The notes: generated by a model not told the origin, from the letters alone. A stretch of 64,000 nucleotides of DNA from Streptomyces griseoaurantiacus (GCA_014656015.1 BNBP01000001.1:1-64000), one strand, 5' to 3'. Positions 9,302-20,907 are shown, counted from the stretch's first letter. Translations and numbers: made by a program.

Positions 9302-10906
9302 GTGCGAAGCGCGCCCACGATCCTGCATCTCGACATGGATGCCTTCTACGCCTCGGCGGAGCAGGCGTCCAAACCCAGCCTGCGCGGGAAGGCCGTCGTC
9401 GTGGGGGGCCTGGGTCCGCGCGGGGTGGTGGCCACGGCCTCCTACGAGGCGCGGGTCTTCGGAGTGCACTCGGCGATGCCCATGGGGCAGGCACGGAGGC
9501 TCGCCCCGCACGCCGCCTACCTGGTGCCGCGCTTCGGCTTCTACCGCGCCATCAGCGAGCAGGTCATGGGGCTGCTGCGGGCCCTGTCGCCGCTGGTCGA
9601 GCCGCTCAGCCTGGACGAGGCCTTCGTCGATCTGGAGGCCGGGGGAGTCGCCCGGGACGAGGAGTCGGCGCGGCTGACCGGGGCCAAGCTGCGCGCGGAC
9701 ATCAAGGCCGTCACCGGGCTGACCGGTTCGGTGGGACTGGCCGCCTCCAAGATGCTCGCCAAGATCGGTTCGGAGCAGGCCAAACCGGACGGCCTGGTGG
9801 TCATCCCGCCGGGCACCGAACGGGACCTGCTCGCTCCGATGTCCGTGCGCACCCTGCCGGGGGTCGGTCCGGCCACCGGGAACCATCTGCGCCGGGGCGG
9901 GATCACTACCGTCGGGGAGATTGCCGAGGCCGGCGAGGCGGAGCTGGTACGGCTGCTGGGCAAGGCACACGGGCAGGCGCTGTACGCGATGGCGCTCGCG
10001 CGCGACGAACGGCCGGTGGTGGCCGAGCGGGACACCAAGTCGGTCTCCGTGGAGGACACCTACGACGTGGACATCCACGACCGGGTACGGGTCCGCACCG
10101 AGGTGACGCGGCTCGCCGAGCGCTGTGTCCGGCGGCTGCGGGAGGCGGGGCTGTCGGGGCGCACCATCGTGCTGAAGGTGCGCAGATACGACTTCTCGAC
10201 GCTGACCCGCTCCGAGACCCTGCGCGGCCCCACGGACGACCCGGTGGTGGTGCGCGAGGCGGCCGGGAGGCTGCTCGAGTCGGTGGACACCACCGGCGGG
10301 GTCCGGCTGCTCGGCGTCGGCGTCAGCGGCCTCGCCGACTACACCCAGGAGGACCTGTTCGCGCAGGCGCGCCTGGAGGCCGGACAGGCGGCCGCGGAAC
10401 CGCCCGAGGAGGCCGGGCAGGGACCGCGGCCGGAGGAGGCCGGTTCGACGGGGCCGCCGGGAGCGTACGGGCGGGGGGCCGGTGGCGCCGCTTCCGGGGA
10501 GCCGGCCGCGGCCGACGGGCGGCAATGGCGGGCCGGGCAGGACGTGACGCACACGGAGTTCGGGCCGGGCTGGGTGCAGGGGAGCGGGCTGGGGCGGGTG
10601 ACCGTGCGGTTCGAGACGCCGCAGTCGGCGCCGGGCCGGGTGCGCACCTTCCGGGCCGAGGACCCCGGTCTCCGGCCCGCCGACCCGCTGCCGCTGATAG
10701 CCGGACCGGATCCGGGCGAGGACCCCGGTGGGGATCCGGGCGCGGCCGTCCCCCCGCCCGAGGCGAACGCCGGTGTGTCCCTCGAGGGGCGTGGGGCGGG
10801 TCAGGACAGCTCGTCCGTGCCCGCCAGCTCGTCCCTCGCCGAAGGGCTCGGGGCCTCGGCGTCCGGCGTCCCGGTCCCGCCTCCCGCCACTCGTCCGAAC
10901 GAGTGA
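9302..10906 (+). CDS. dinB: DNA polymerase IV (Y family)
   Basis: 534 residues. Palm motifs are visible (TILHLDMDAFYASAEQ at the start; PLSLDEAFVDL at about residue 103 with the catalytic D-E). A helix-hairpin-helix (LPGVGPATGNHLRR) and the little-finger domain follow. The C-terminal ~170 residues are a low-complexity linker plus a small actinobacterial domain (DVTHTEFGPGWVQG to RVRTF). It carries out error-prone translesion synthesis. GTG 9302 is chosen because it matches family N-termini and the damage-type promoter. GTG 9278 is in frame but lies within the promoter. Its 3' end overlaps the convergent PRC-barrel gene by 106 bases. Confidence 0.92.
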   Translation: MRSAPTILHLDMDAFYASAEQASKPSLRGKAVVVGGLGPRGVVATASYEARVFGVHSAMPMGQARRLAPHAAYLVPRFGFYRAISEQVMGLLRALSPLVEPLSLDEAFVDLEAGGVARDEESARLTGAKLRADIKAVTGLTGSVGLAASKMLAKIGSEQAKPDGLVVIPPGTERDLLAPMSVRTLPGVGPATGNHLRRGGITTVGEIAEAGEAELVRLLGKAHGQALYAMALARDERPVVAERDTKSVSVEDTYDVDIHDRVRVRTEVTRLAERCVRRLREAGLSGRTIVLKVRRYDFSTLTRSETLRGPTDDPVVVREAAGRLLESVDTTGGVRLLGVGVSGLADYTQEDLFAQARLEAGQAAAEPPEEAGQGPRPEEAGSTGPPGAYGRGAGGAASGEPAAADGRQWRAGQDVTHTEFGPGWVQGSGLGRVTVRFETPQSAPGRVRTFRAEDPGLRPADPLPLIAGPDPGEDPGGDPGAAVPPPEANAGVSLEGRGAGQDSSSVPASSSLAEGLGASASGVPVPPPATRPNE

Positions 10907-11238
10907 TCCGGCACGGGGGGAGACACGGCGACGTCGAGTCCGTAGTGGCGGAAGAGCTGCAGTTCCTGCTCGGGAGAGAGGTGACGGCCGACGCCGAAGT
11001 CGGGGGCGTCCCTGATCAGGGCGCGCTCGAAGGGGACGCGCAGGGCGCCGTCCTCCAGCTCACTGGGGCCCAGGGGCACGAAGGCGTCCCGGGAGAACAG
11101 GCCGGTGCGTATGGCGGCCCACTCCGGGTGTCCGGTGGCGTCGTCGAGGTAGACCTCGTCGATCGTGCCGATCTTGACGCCCTTGCGGTCGAACGCCTTG
11201 CGGCCGATCAGATTGCGGGGGTCGATGTCGGTCTGCAC
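10801..11238 (-). CDS. PRC-barrel domain protein
   Basis: 145 residues from GTG 11238, which follows AGGAGGG. The N-terminal half is a PRC-barrel (IDPRNLIGRKAFDRKGVKIG, then EVYLDD..GHPEWAAI), and the C-terminus is low complexity. PRC barrels occur in RimM and in stress or RNA-metabolism proteins; the partner here is unknown. The gene is divergent from the glycine riboswitch and convergent with dinB, with a 106-base tail overlap. Confidence 0.85.
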   Translation of the reverse strand: MQTDIDPRNLIGRKAFDRKGVKIGTIDEVYLDDATGHPEWAAIRTGLFSRDAFVPLGPSELEDGALRVPFERALIRDAPDFGVGRHLSPEQELQLFRHYGLDVAVSPPVPDHSFGRVAGGGTGTPDAEAPSPSARDELAGTDELS

Positions 11239-11361
11239 GGTCCCGTCCCTCCTGGCTGTGCGTGTCGGGAACACCACGAAACGGCATGTTCCGGGCGGCG
11301 GCCACTCGAAAACCGGTCCGAAGGAGCCGCTGGTAGGCTGGTGGACGGCCGTCGACCCCGC

Positions 11362-11568
11362 GCGGGAGAGTCCTCCGGACACAGTCCGGGGGCGCCGAAG
11401 GAGCAAATCCTCCCCGGAATCTCTCAGGCACCCGTACCGCGCGGACGAGGTCACTCTGGAAAGCAGAGCGGGTATCGACGGTGTCCGCTCTCACCGACGG
11501 TGAAAGCCGCAGTGCCCGCCGAGGGCCTGTCCGGCGAAGCTCTCAGGTCCGGATGACAGAGGGGGAGG
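11362..11568 (+). promoter_or_regulatory. tandem glycine riboswitch controlling gcvP
   Basis: Two glycine aptamers are recognisable. The first runs from GCGGGAGAG (11362) through GCGCCGAAGGAGCAA and CTCTCAGGCA, closing at CACTCTGGAAAGCAGAG (to ~11468). The second runs from GCGGG (~11468) through ACCGACGGTGAAAGCC and GGCGAAGCTCTCAGG to GACAGAGGGGG (~11567). Such riboswitches sense glycine and turn on the glycine-cleavage genes. The gcvP ATG is 63 bases downstream. Confidence 0.93.
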
Positions 11569-11630
11569 CCGCCGGGGTACCCGCGACGAGGTGCCCCTCG
11601 AAGGTCGCGCCAGACCAGGAGGCCTCCGCA

Positions 11631-14516
<2,886 letters not shown>

Positions 14517-14536
14517 CCGTTCCGCGGGAACGCGTC

Positions 14537-14580
14537 GGGGCCGGTGCGGGAGGATTCTCCCGGCCGGCCCCCTTGTGTTT
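14537..14580 (+). terminator. gcvP terminator
   Basis: GGGGCCGG pairs with CCGGCCCC with an inner GGGAG/CTCCC extension (14537-14571), followed by the T-rich CTTGTGTTT. It lies 20 bases after the gcvP stop, between gcvP and a convergent small gene. Confidence 0.75.
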
Positions 14581-14591
14581 CCGTGTGCGGC

Positions 14592-14789
14592 TCAGACCGC
14601 CATCAGCCGGGCACCGCCGCGGTGCGGGGCGATGATCTGGCCGTCCGGCAGGAGCTCACCGGTGTCCTCGAAGAGCAGAACGCCGTTGCAGAGCAGGCTC
14701 CAGCCCTGCTCGGGGTGGTGCGCCACGAGACGGGCGGACTCCCGGTCGGCGGATTCGGCGGTGGGACAGGGTGGCTGGTGCTGGCACAT
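14592..14789 (-). CDS. DUF5999 family small protein
   Basis: 65 residues. It matches a small protein widely conserved in Streptomyces, beginning MCQHQPPCPTAES and containing LVAHHPEQGWSLLCNG and ELLPDGQIIAPHR. Cysteines and histidines at the N-terminus suggest possible metal binding, but no function is known. The start follows the family. An in-frame ATG at 14867 with a G-rich upstream could add 26 residues. The 474 bases beyond it (14790-15263) hold only the next gene's terminator. Confidence 0.85.
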   Translation of the reverse strand: MCQHQPPCPTAESADRESARLVAHHPEQGWSLLCNGVLLFEDTGELLPDGQIIAPHRGGARLMAV

Positions 14790-15202
14790 GGTGGAGGGGA
14801 TCTTTCGCTCTGTCGTGACGTGGGTGGTGCGTGTCGGTTCGGCCCTGCGGCTCGTTGCCTCGTTCATTGCCGCCCCCCGTTGGCGAAGTGTGTTGCTCGG
14901 ACCCAGTGTTGCCCTGCGGGCGTCGTTCCGCAGGGATTTCGCGGCACCGCTTCTCACAGGGTGTAGACGCATCACTCGCGCGGGCGGTTCAGCCCGACAG
15001 TACCGTCACTTCGGATGGTTGGCGATGGTCGGATCAGGCTAGTCAAACCGGGTTGACCAGGGGTTTTCTCTCTAACGAGCGAGGGTGGGCCCGATTGAGC
15101 GCAGGTCTGTACCTGAGGGTGCCGTGGCGTGCGCGAGGGGTGGCCGCGTGGCCTCGAACGGTCGTGCGTCCCCTCGTCCCTCAGGGGGGCCGCGGCAGAG
15201 GT

Positions 15203-15233
15203 GTGCCCCGCGGCCGGTGCGGCCGCGGGGCAC
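15203..15233 (-). terminator. terminator after the 205-residue gene
   Basis: A perfect 13-bp stem, GTGCCCCGCGGCC/GGCCGCGGGGCAC with a 5-base loop, lies 31 bases beyond the stop of the leftward gene at 15264. It lacks a T tract and is the only clear structure in 14790-15263. Confidence 0.65.
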
Positions 15234-15263
15234 GGGAGGGGCGGTGGGAAGACCGTGGGCCGC

Positions 15264-15881
15264 TCAGGCGGCGGGGGAGTCGGCGTGAGCCGGGCCCACG
15301 GGGTCGGAGGGGCCGAGCAGTGGCGCCGGGGTCGCCCGGAGGTTGAGCACCGGCAGGAGCTCGGCGGCCCGGTACGGGCGATACGCGGCGATCCCGGGCG
15401 GCGCCGGCGCGAGCGGCACCAGCAGGTCGGTGGCGAGCGGGGCGCCGCCCGCCCCGTCGGCCGCGCAGTCGCCGTGCAGCCACAGCGTCAGCATGTACAG
15501 CTCCGGTACCGACAGCAGCCGGGGCTGGAACGGCTGCCCCACCGCCTCGGCCTGGCGCAGCGCGATCTCGGTGGAGGCGATGTACGGGCCCTCGAAGAAG
15601 TGCGAGAAGGCCCAGCCGTCGGGCGTCAGCATGGTCTCCGCGGCGGCCACCGCCCGGTCGCCGCTGCGGATGAGGAAGCGCCAGCCGGCGAGCCTGGTGG
15701 TGGCACCCGCGGTGGTGTTCCGCTCCAGGACGTGCACCGGAAGCGGCAGGTCGGGGGTGACGGGGCCCGGGGCGGCGCGCAGGGAGGGGGTGCGCGCCTC
15801 GCGGACCGCGGTCGGGGAACCGAGTGCCGTCAGGACGGAGCGCAGGGCGGGGGCGGGAGCCGGGGGGACGTGCAGCGGCAT
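15264..15881 (-). CDS. conserved hypothetical protein
   Basis: 205 residues beginning MPLHVPPAPAPALRSVL. No transmembrane segment or signal peptide is evident. The middle (LAGWRFLIRSGDRAVAAAETM, then FFEGPYIASTEIALRQAE) looks like a folded globular domain. I recognise it only as a protein found at this place in streptomycetes and cannot assign a function. Codon use matches the neighbours. An AT-rich stretch upstream (16060-16180) may contain its promoter. Confidence 0.75.
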   Translation of the reverse strand: MPLHVPPAPAPALRSVLTALGSPTAVREARTPSLRAAPGPVTPDLPLPVHVLERNTTAGATTRLAGWRFLIRSGDRAVAAAETMLTPDGWAFSHFFEGPYIASTEIALRQAEAVGQPFQPRLLSVPELYMLTLWLHGDCAADGAGGAPLATDLLVPLAPAPPGIAAYRPYRAAELLPVLNLRATPAPLLGPSDPVGPAHADSPAA

Positions 15882-16524
15882 GGTGGGTCGCCTCTCATTC
15901 GACAGGCACGGTGGCGCGCAGGCGTGGGTGGGCGTGCGGACGACGCTGTCTGCTCTCGGGGTCAGAGGTGGGCGGGGCCGGTGCCCGGGCGGCTGACGGC
16001 GCCGGGCCGTGGGAAGGACGGCGCTGCGACGACAGGGCGGGGACCATCAACGTCTACTCTCTGCCTCGTTCGCGAATTTTATACGACCCGTGTTCGCCCA
16101 ATGTTTCGGCTAGACGTACTCGCCATCAACAACAAGAGACCATTCGGTCGTGAAAAAGCGAGGGTTTGTCCGGGTCTTGAGTGGGTACCCGGGGCGTGAC
16201 CTCGCAATATGCGGTGGAAGGGGACGGCCGAATCTCGTTGGCGTTTATCACGAGATGGTTGAGAACCGGAACTGTTTACTGCGTCATGCCGCCTGAATGT
16301 GCCACCGGACCACCGCTCCAGCGTAGCGGCCCGGGTGGTCGTGTGAAGGGGTTATCGAAGGAGTGGGCCATGAGCGGGACGGGACGCACGGTGCGCGTCG
16401 GGCCGTCCCGGACCGGGAGGTCGACGGGCGACGTTATCGATCGCCGAGCCGGGGCATCATCCCCCGTGACCCATGAAAGCAGCGGCCGTACTCTCGGCCT
16501 GCCCATCCGAGGAGGGACACTTCG
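15882..16524. other. intergenic region, AT-rich centre, no gene seen
   Basis: 643 bases lie between divergently oriented genes. The stretch 16060-16180 is clearly poorer in GC than the surroundings and includes GAATTTTATACGA. On the minus strand this reads GTATAAAAT, a plausible -10 for the leftward gene. No conserved reading frame or RNA structure is recognisable, so it probably holds both divergent promoters. Confidence 0.5.
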
Positions 16525-18045
16525 ATGGGGGAGAAGGTCGTGGCAGGGCCGTTCGACCTGTCGGATCGCCACCGGTATCGCGACAAGCTCCGGGACTGTT
16601 TGACGGGGCTGGGGCGACTGCTGGAGGAGAAGCGTTTCGACCGCCCCAGGAACCTGATGGGCCTGGAGATCGAACTCAATCTCGTGGACGGCGACGGTCA
16701 GCCGCGGATGATGAATGCGCAGGTGCTGGAAAGGATAGCCAGCAAGGATTTCCAGACAGAACTCGCCATGTTCAATCTGGAAGTCAACATCGCGCCACAC
16801 CGGCTGGGGGAGCGGGTATTCGACCGGCTCGCCGAGGAGTTGCGTACGTCACTCGCCTACGCCGACCGGAAAGCCGGGGAACTCGACGCGGGAATCGTGA
16901 TGATCGGCATTCTGCCGACGCTCGACCGGGACGACCTGGTGTCGTCGAACCTTTCCGACGTCGACCGCTACACCCTGCTCAACGACCAGATCGTCGCGGC
17001 GCGCGGTGAGGACTTCAAACTCGACATCGACGGGGTGGAGCGGCTCGTCTGCACCTCCCGTTCGATCGCCCCGGAGGCAGCCTGCACGTCCGTGCAGCTC
17101 CATCTGCAGGTCACGCCCGACCGGTTCGCCGACGTGTGGAACGCGGCCCAGGCGGTCAGCGCCGCGCAGATCGCCGTCGGCGCCAACGCGCCGTTCCTGT
17201 TCGGGCACGAGCTGTGGCGCGAATCGCGGCCGCCGCTGTTCGAGCAGTCCACCGACACCCGCCCGCCCGAACTGCAGGCCCAGGGCGTACGGCCGCGGAC
17301 CTGGTTCGGGGAACGGTGGATCGACTCCGCGTACGACCTGTTCGAGGAGAACCTGCGCTACTACCCGGCGCTGCTGCCGATCTGCGACGACGAGGACCCG
17401 CTGCGCGTCCTCGACGAGGGCGGCGCGCCCCGGCTCTCCGAACTCGTCCTGCACAACGGCACCATCTACCGCTGGAACCGCCCGGTGTACGAGGTCGTCG
17501 ACGAAGTGCCGCACCTGAGGGTGGAGAACCGGGTGCTGCCCGCCGGGCCGACCGTGATCGACGTCGTCGCCAACGCGGCCTTCTACTACGGACTCGTGCG
17601 CGCGCTCGCCGAGGAGGCGCGGCCGGTCTGGACGAAGCTGCCCTTCGAGGACGCGGCGAACAACTTCGAGGCGGCCTGCCGGTACGGCATCGACGCCCGG
17701 CTGCGGTGGCCGCGGCGCGGCCGCCTCGGCGGGGTCGCGGAGGTCGACGCGGTCACTCTCGTCCGCGAGGAACTCCTGCCGCTCGCCGCCGCCGGGCTGG
17801 ACGCCTGGGGCGTGGAGCCCGCCGACCGGGACCTGTACCTCGGCGTCATCGAGGAACGGTGCCGGCGGCGCACCAACGGGGCGCGCTGGCAGGCGGAGAC
17901 GTTCCACGCCGGGCTGGACAAGGGCCTGAGCCGGGACGCGGCGCTGGCGGCGACGACACGGCGGTACCGCGAGCTGATGCTGACCGGCGAGCCGGTGCAC
18001 GGCTGGCCCGTGGGGCTGCCGGAGCCGGTGCCGCTGGGAAGCTGA
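16525..18045 (+). CDS. glutamate-cysteine ligase family protein (carboxylate-amine ligase-like)
   Basis: 506 residues. The N-terminal segment NLMGLEIELNLVDGDG carries the E-x-E pattern of the GCS2-type fold, and the later segments VQLHLQV and WFGERW are also consistent. The family joins glutamate-like carboxylates to amines with ATP. This long form is common in actinobacteria beside unrelated genes, and its substrate is not known, so mycothiol or ergothioneine synthesis should not be assumed. ATG 16525 follows GGAGGG with 8-base spacing. It ends at a strong terminator. Confidence 0.8.
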   Translation: MGEKVVAGPFDLSDRHRYRDKLRDCLTGLGRLLEEKRFDRPRNLMGLEIELNLVDGDGQPRMMNAQVLERIASKDFQTELAMFNLEVNIAPHRLGERVFDRLAEELRTSLAYADRKAGELDAGIVMIGILPTLDRDDLVSSNLSDVDRYTLLNDQIVAARGEDFKLDIDGVERLVCTSRSIAPEAACTSVQLHLQVTPDRFADVWNAAQAVSAAQIAVGANAPFLFGHELWRESRPPLFEQSTDTRPPELQAQGVRPRTWFGERWIDSAYDLFEENLRYYPALLPICDDEDPLRVLDEGGAPRLSELVLHNGTIYRWNRPVYEVVDEVPHLRVENRVLPAGPTVIDVVANAAFYYGLVRALAEEARPVWTKLPFEDAANNFEAACRYGIDARLRWPRRGRLGGVAEVDAVTLVREELLPLAAAGLDAWGVEPADRDLYLGVIEERCRRRTNGARWQAETFHAGLDKGLSRDAALAATTRRYRELMLTGEPVHGWPVGLPEPVPLGS

Positions 18046-18081
18046 GCGCCGGCCCCGGCCCTCCCTTCCTCACCACCTTCC

Positions 18082-18118
18082 GAGGGGCCCCCTGCCGCAC
18101 CGCGGCAGGGGGCCCCTC
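18082..18118 (+). terminator. terminator after the ligase-family gene
   Basis: A perfect 16-bp stem runs from GAGGGGCCCCCTGCCG (18082-18097) to its complement (18103-18118), with a 5-base loop, 37 bases past the stop codon. It is very stable and lacks a T tract. Confidence 0.8.
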
Positions 18119-18181
18119 CGCCGTAACGCCGGGGCGTCGGGCAAGCTGTGGGGAAGGCGGGACGGCGCTACGGAGGCGGGT

Positions 18182-18982
18182 GTGCGGGTGGATGCGGAGC
18201 CGGCGGGGGGTTCCCTGCTCGAGGAACGGACGGCACGACGGACCCTGCGGGACGAGACGCTGCTCGTGCTGGCGCTCTCCCTGGGGGCGAGCGGTGTCTC
18301 CGCGCTGATCAGCTTCGTCGGCTCGGTCACCAAACCCGGTGGGCTGAAGGACCAGGCCGCCACGCTCAACGCCTCGGCCGCGCCGGGCCGCCCGTGGCTC
18401 GACCTCGCCTGGCAGCTCTTCGGGATCGCCACCGCGCTGGTGCCCGTCGCCCTCGTGGCCCACCTGCTGCTGCGCGAACGGCAGTCGCTGCGCACCCTCG
18501 GCTTCGACCGCACCCGCCCCTGGCCGGACCTCGGCCGGGGCGCGGTGATCGCCGCGGTGATCGGCAGCACGGGCATCGCCTTCTACCTGGCGGCCCGAGG
18601 GCTCGGCTTCAACCTCACGGTGGTGCCGGAGGCGCTGCCCGACGTGTGGTGGAAGTACCCCGTGCTCGTCCTGTCCGCCGTGCAGAACGCGGTGCTGGAG
18701 GAGGTGATCGTGGTCGGGTACCTGCTGCGCCGCCTCGGGCAGCTCGGCTGGTCACCGGGTGCCGCGCTGATCGGCAGTGCGGTGCTGCGCGGCTCCTACC
18801 ACCTCTACCAGGGCATCGGCGGCTTCCTCGGCAACATGGCGATGGGCCTCGTCTTCGTCCTGCTCTACCGCCGGTGGGGGCGGGTGGGACCGCTGGTGGT
18901 GGCCCACTCGCTGCTCGACATCGGGGCGTTCGTCGGTTACGCGCTGCTCGCGGGGAAGGTCGACTGGCTGCCCACGGCGTGA
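18182..18982 (+). CDS. CPBP-family intramembrane metalloprotease
   Basis: 266 residues with about seven hydrophobic segments. The CPBP/Rce1 signature is present: E173-E174 in LEEVIVVGYLLRRL, H207 in GSYHLYQG, and H242 in VVAHSLLD. These are the metal and catalytic positions of the family, which cleaves or handles membrane-bound substrates; the target is unknown. GTG 18182 lies just after GGAGGCGG. It is convergent with the PhzF-like gene. Confidence 0.9.
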   Translation: MRVDAEPAGGSLLEERTARRTLRDETLLVLALSLGASGVSALISFVGSVTKPGGLKDQAATLNASAAPGRPWLDLAWQLFGIATALVPVALVAHLLLRERQSLRTLGFDRTRPWPDLGRGAVIAAVIGSTGIAFYLAARGLGFNLTVVPEALPDVWWKYPVLVLSAVQNAVLEEVIVVGYLLRRLGQLGWSPGAALIGSAVLRGSYHLYQGIGGFLGNMAMGLVFVLLYRRWGRVGPLVVAHSLLDIGAFVGYALLAGKVDWLPTA

Positions 18983-19013
18983 GTGGGCCGCCGGCCTCTT
19001 CCCGCGGAGGCCG

Positions 19014-19844
19014 TCAGGCGAGCAGTTCCCCGTCGAGGACGGTGACCGCGTGCCCGGTCAGCAGGGTGCGGGCACCGCGCAGTTCGGTCCGCACCAGACC
19101 GGAACGGGCGGAGGCCTGCAGCCCGGTGAGGGCGGTCCGGCCCAGGCGTGCGGACCAGTAGGGGGCGAGGGCCGTGTGGGCGGAGCCGGTCACCGGGTCC
19201 TCGTCGATCCCGGAGCGGGGGAAGAAGCACCGGGAGACGAAGTCGTGGCCCCGGGCCGGGTCGGAGGCGCGGGCGGTGGCGATGACGCCGCGGGTGAAGC
19301 GGCCTGCTAGGGCGCGGAGGTCGGGGCCGAGCTCCCGAACCGCCCGCTCGTCGGCCAGCTCGACGAGCAGGTCGCCCAGGTGCGGCCCGGTGTCGACGGC
19401 GGTGAGCGGAGCCGCGCCCAGCACCTCGGCGAGTCCGTCGGGAACCGGCTCCTCGGTGAGCGGGGCCGTGGGGAAGTCCAGCGTGATCGCCCCGTCGGCG
19501 CCCGGCGCCGCCCGCAGCACACCGCTGCGCGAGGCGAACCGTACGGGGCCCCGGTGGGCGCCCGTGGTGTGCAGGACGTGCGCGGTGGCGAGCGTGGCGT
19601 GGCCGCACATCGCGACCTCGGTCGTCGGGGTGAACCAGCGCAGGGCCCAGTCGGCCTCCCCGTCACCGCCGTCCCCGCTCCCGGGCAGCCGGTGGGCGAA
19701 CGCGGTCTCGGCGTGGTTGACCTCCCGGGCCACCGCACGCAGCCAGGAGTCCTCGGGGAAGCCGTCCCCGTCCAGGAGCAGCACGCCGGCCGGGGCACCG
19801 GAGAAGGGGCGAGCGGTGAAGGCGTCGACGATTCGGATACGCAT
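19014..19844 (-). CDS. PhzF family isomerase/epimerase-like protein
   Basis: 276 residues matching the PhzF fold: DAFTARPFSGAPAGV at the start, the catalytic glutamate E46 in NHAETAF, and GIDEDPVTGSAHTALAPYW near the end. The family includes PhzF and many uncharacterised enzymes. There are no phenazine genes here, so phenazine synthesis is unlikely. The start is ATG 19844; the upstream reading frame is not homologous. The fusion-like extension to 20114 is rejected. Confidence 0.88.
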   Translation of the reverse strand: MRIRIVDAFTARPFSGAPAGVLLLDGDGFPEDSWLRAVAREVNHAETAFAHRLPGSGDGGDGEADWALRWFTPTTEVAMCGHATLATAHVLHTTGAHRGPVRFASRSGVLRAAPGADGAITLDFPTAPLTEEPVPDGLAEVLGAAPLTAVDTGPHLGDLLVELADERAVRELGPDLRALAGRFTRGVIATARASDPARGHDFVSRCFFPRSGIDEDPVTGSAHTALAPYWSARLGRTALTGLQASARSGLVRTELRGARTLLTGHAVTVLDGELLA

Positions 19845-19929
19845 GGGGCGACGGTAGGCGCACCGCCTGGACGCCGGCCAAGGCCAATTCACCGGGGGTG
19901 GCCTGCCGTTCCGCGTCCGTCCCCGTGCG

Positions 19930-20151
19930 GACGGTGCGCCCGGGGGGAGACGAACCGCCTCGATCCCGGAGTCGGTCAGCAACGCGTTGACGAGGGCACG
20001 GGGGGCCGGCGAGCTCGGTGGCCCACAGGTCGTGGTCCGGGCACACGGCGTCGAGGTCGAGGCCCGCGACGGTGTGGGGCAGGGCGCTTCCGTCGGCAAG
20101 ACATGCCTGCTCATGGTCCCAGGCGTGAGCCCGTTCTTCCCTTCGCTGTCA
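19930..20151 (-). pseudogene. possible frameshifted gene remnant upstream of the PhzF gene
   Basis: Read leftward from 20151, one frame gives AHAWDHEQACLADGSALPH..., then DAVCPDHDLWATELAG, with normal codon use. At about 20003 the plausible reading jumps to another frame (RALVNALLTDSGIEAVRLP). Each half looks protein-like, but neither is a complete gene and I do not recognise the family. It may be the decayed tail of a gene, or chance in high-GC DNA. Confidence 0.3.
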
Positions 20152-20190
20152 CGGCCAGCGATCCACCGTGAGCCCGCAGCTCGAAAGGGG

Positions 20191-20219
20191 TTGCCGTAGT
20201 CGGTTGGACGATATATCGT
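20191..20219 (+). promoter_or_regulatory. padR promoter with overlapping palindromic operator
   Basis: TTGCCG (20191-20196), 17 bases, TATCGT (20214-20219). The -10 lies inside a perfect 12-bp palindrome, ACGATATATCGT (20208-20219). PadR proteins commonly bind AT-rich palindromes at their own promoters, so this is the likely autorepression site. Confidence 0.65.
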
Positions 20220-20247
20220 TGAGGCATCGCGAACGATCGACGATGGA

Positions 20248-20907
20248 ATGGAAGTGAGCGAGATGCACGCGCATGGAAACGACTACGGGTTCGAGCACGG
20301 ACACGGTCGGCACGGTGGTCATGGTCGGCGGGGGCAGCACGGTGCGGAGGAGTCCCGGGAGGCGTTCGGGCCGTTCGGGCCCGGGGGCGGCGGACCGCAC
20401 GGTCCCTTCGGCGGGCCGGGCTTCGGCGGGCCCTGGGGCGGCCGCGGGCGCGGCGGACCGCGCGGCAGGGCGCGGCGCGGTGACGTACGCGCCTCGATCC
20501 TGGCGCTGCTCAAGGAACGGCCGATGCACGGCTACGAGATGATCCAGGAGATCGCCGAGCGCAGCGGCGGGGCGTGGAAGCCCAGCCCCGGTTCGGTCTA
20601 CCCGACCCTCCAGCTGCTGGAGGACGAGGGGCTGATCGTGAGTGAGACCGAGGGCGGCAAGAAGCTGTTCTCGCTCACCGAGGCCGGTCGCACGGCGGCC
20701 GAGGAGGGCGCGGAGGCGCCCTGGGAGGAGGCCTCGCGCGGGGTCGACTGGGAGGCGCTGAGCGAGATCCGGCAGGCCGGGTTCGGGCTGATGGAGGCCT
20801 TCGGCCAGGTCTGGAAGACCGGGAACAAGGAGCAGCGCGAGAAGGCGCTGACGGTCATCAACGAGGCGCGGAAGAAGCTGTACCTGATCCTCGCCGACGA
20901 GGACTGA
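20248..20907 (+). CDS. PadR-family transcriptional regulator
   Basis: 219 residues. An unusual Gly/His-rich N-terminus (about 60 residues, rich in GHG and GGPG) precedes the PadR winged helix (ASILALLKERPMHGYEMIQE, GSVYPTLQLLEDEGLI) and a C-terminal helical region. Such His/Gly extensions are frequent in streptomycete PadR proteins and may bind metal. It is likely autoregulated through the palindrome in its promoter. ATG 20248 is used; GTG 20254 and ATG 20263 are alternatives. No obvious target gene adjoins it in the same direction. Confidence 0.9.
   Translation: MEVSEMHAHGNDYGFEHGHGRHGGHGRRGQHGAEESREAFGPFGPGGGGPHGPFGGPGFGGPWGGRGRGGPRGRARRGDVRASILALLKERPMHGYEMIQEIAERSGGAWKPSPGSVYPTLQLLEDEGLIVSETEGGKKLFSLTEAGRTAAEEGAEAPWEEASRGVDWEALSEIRQAGFGLMEAFGQVWKTGNKEQREKALTVINEARKKLYLILADED

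Noticed and set aside
11481..11630. N-terminal extension of the glycine dehydrogenase
   Set aside because: It would read through the second riboswitch aptamer; ATG 11631 with AGGAGG matches the family start.
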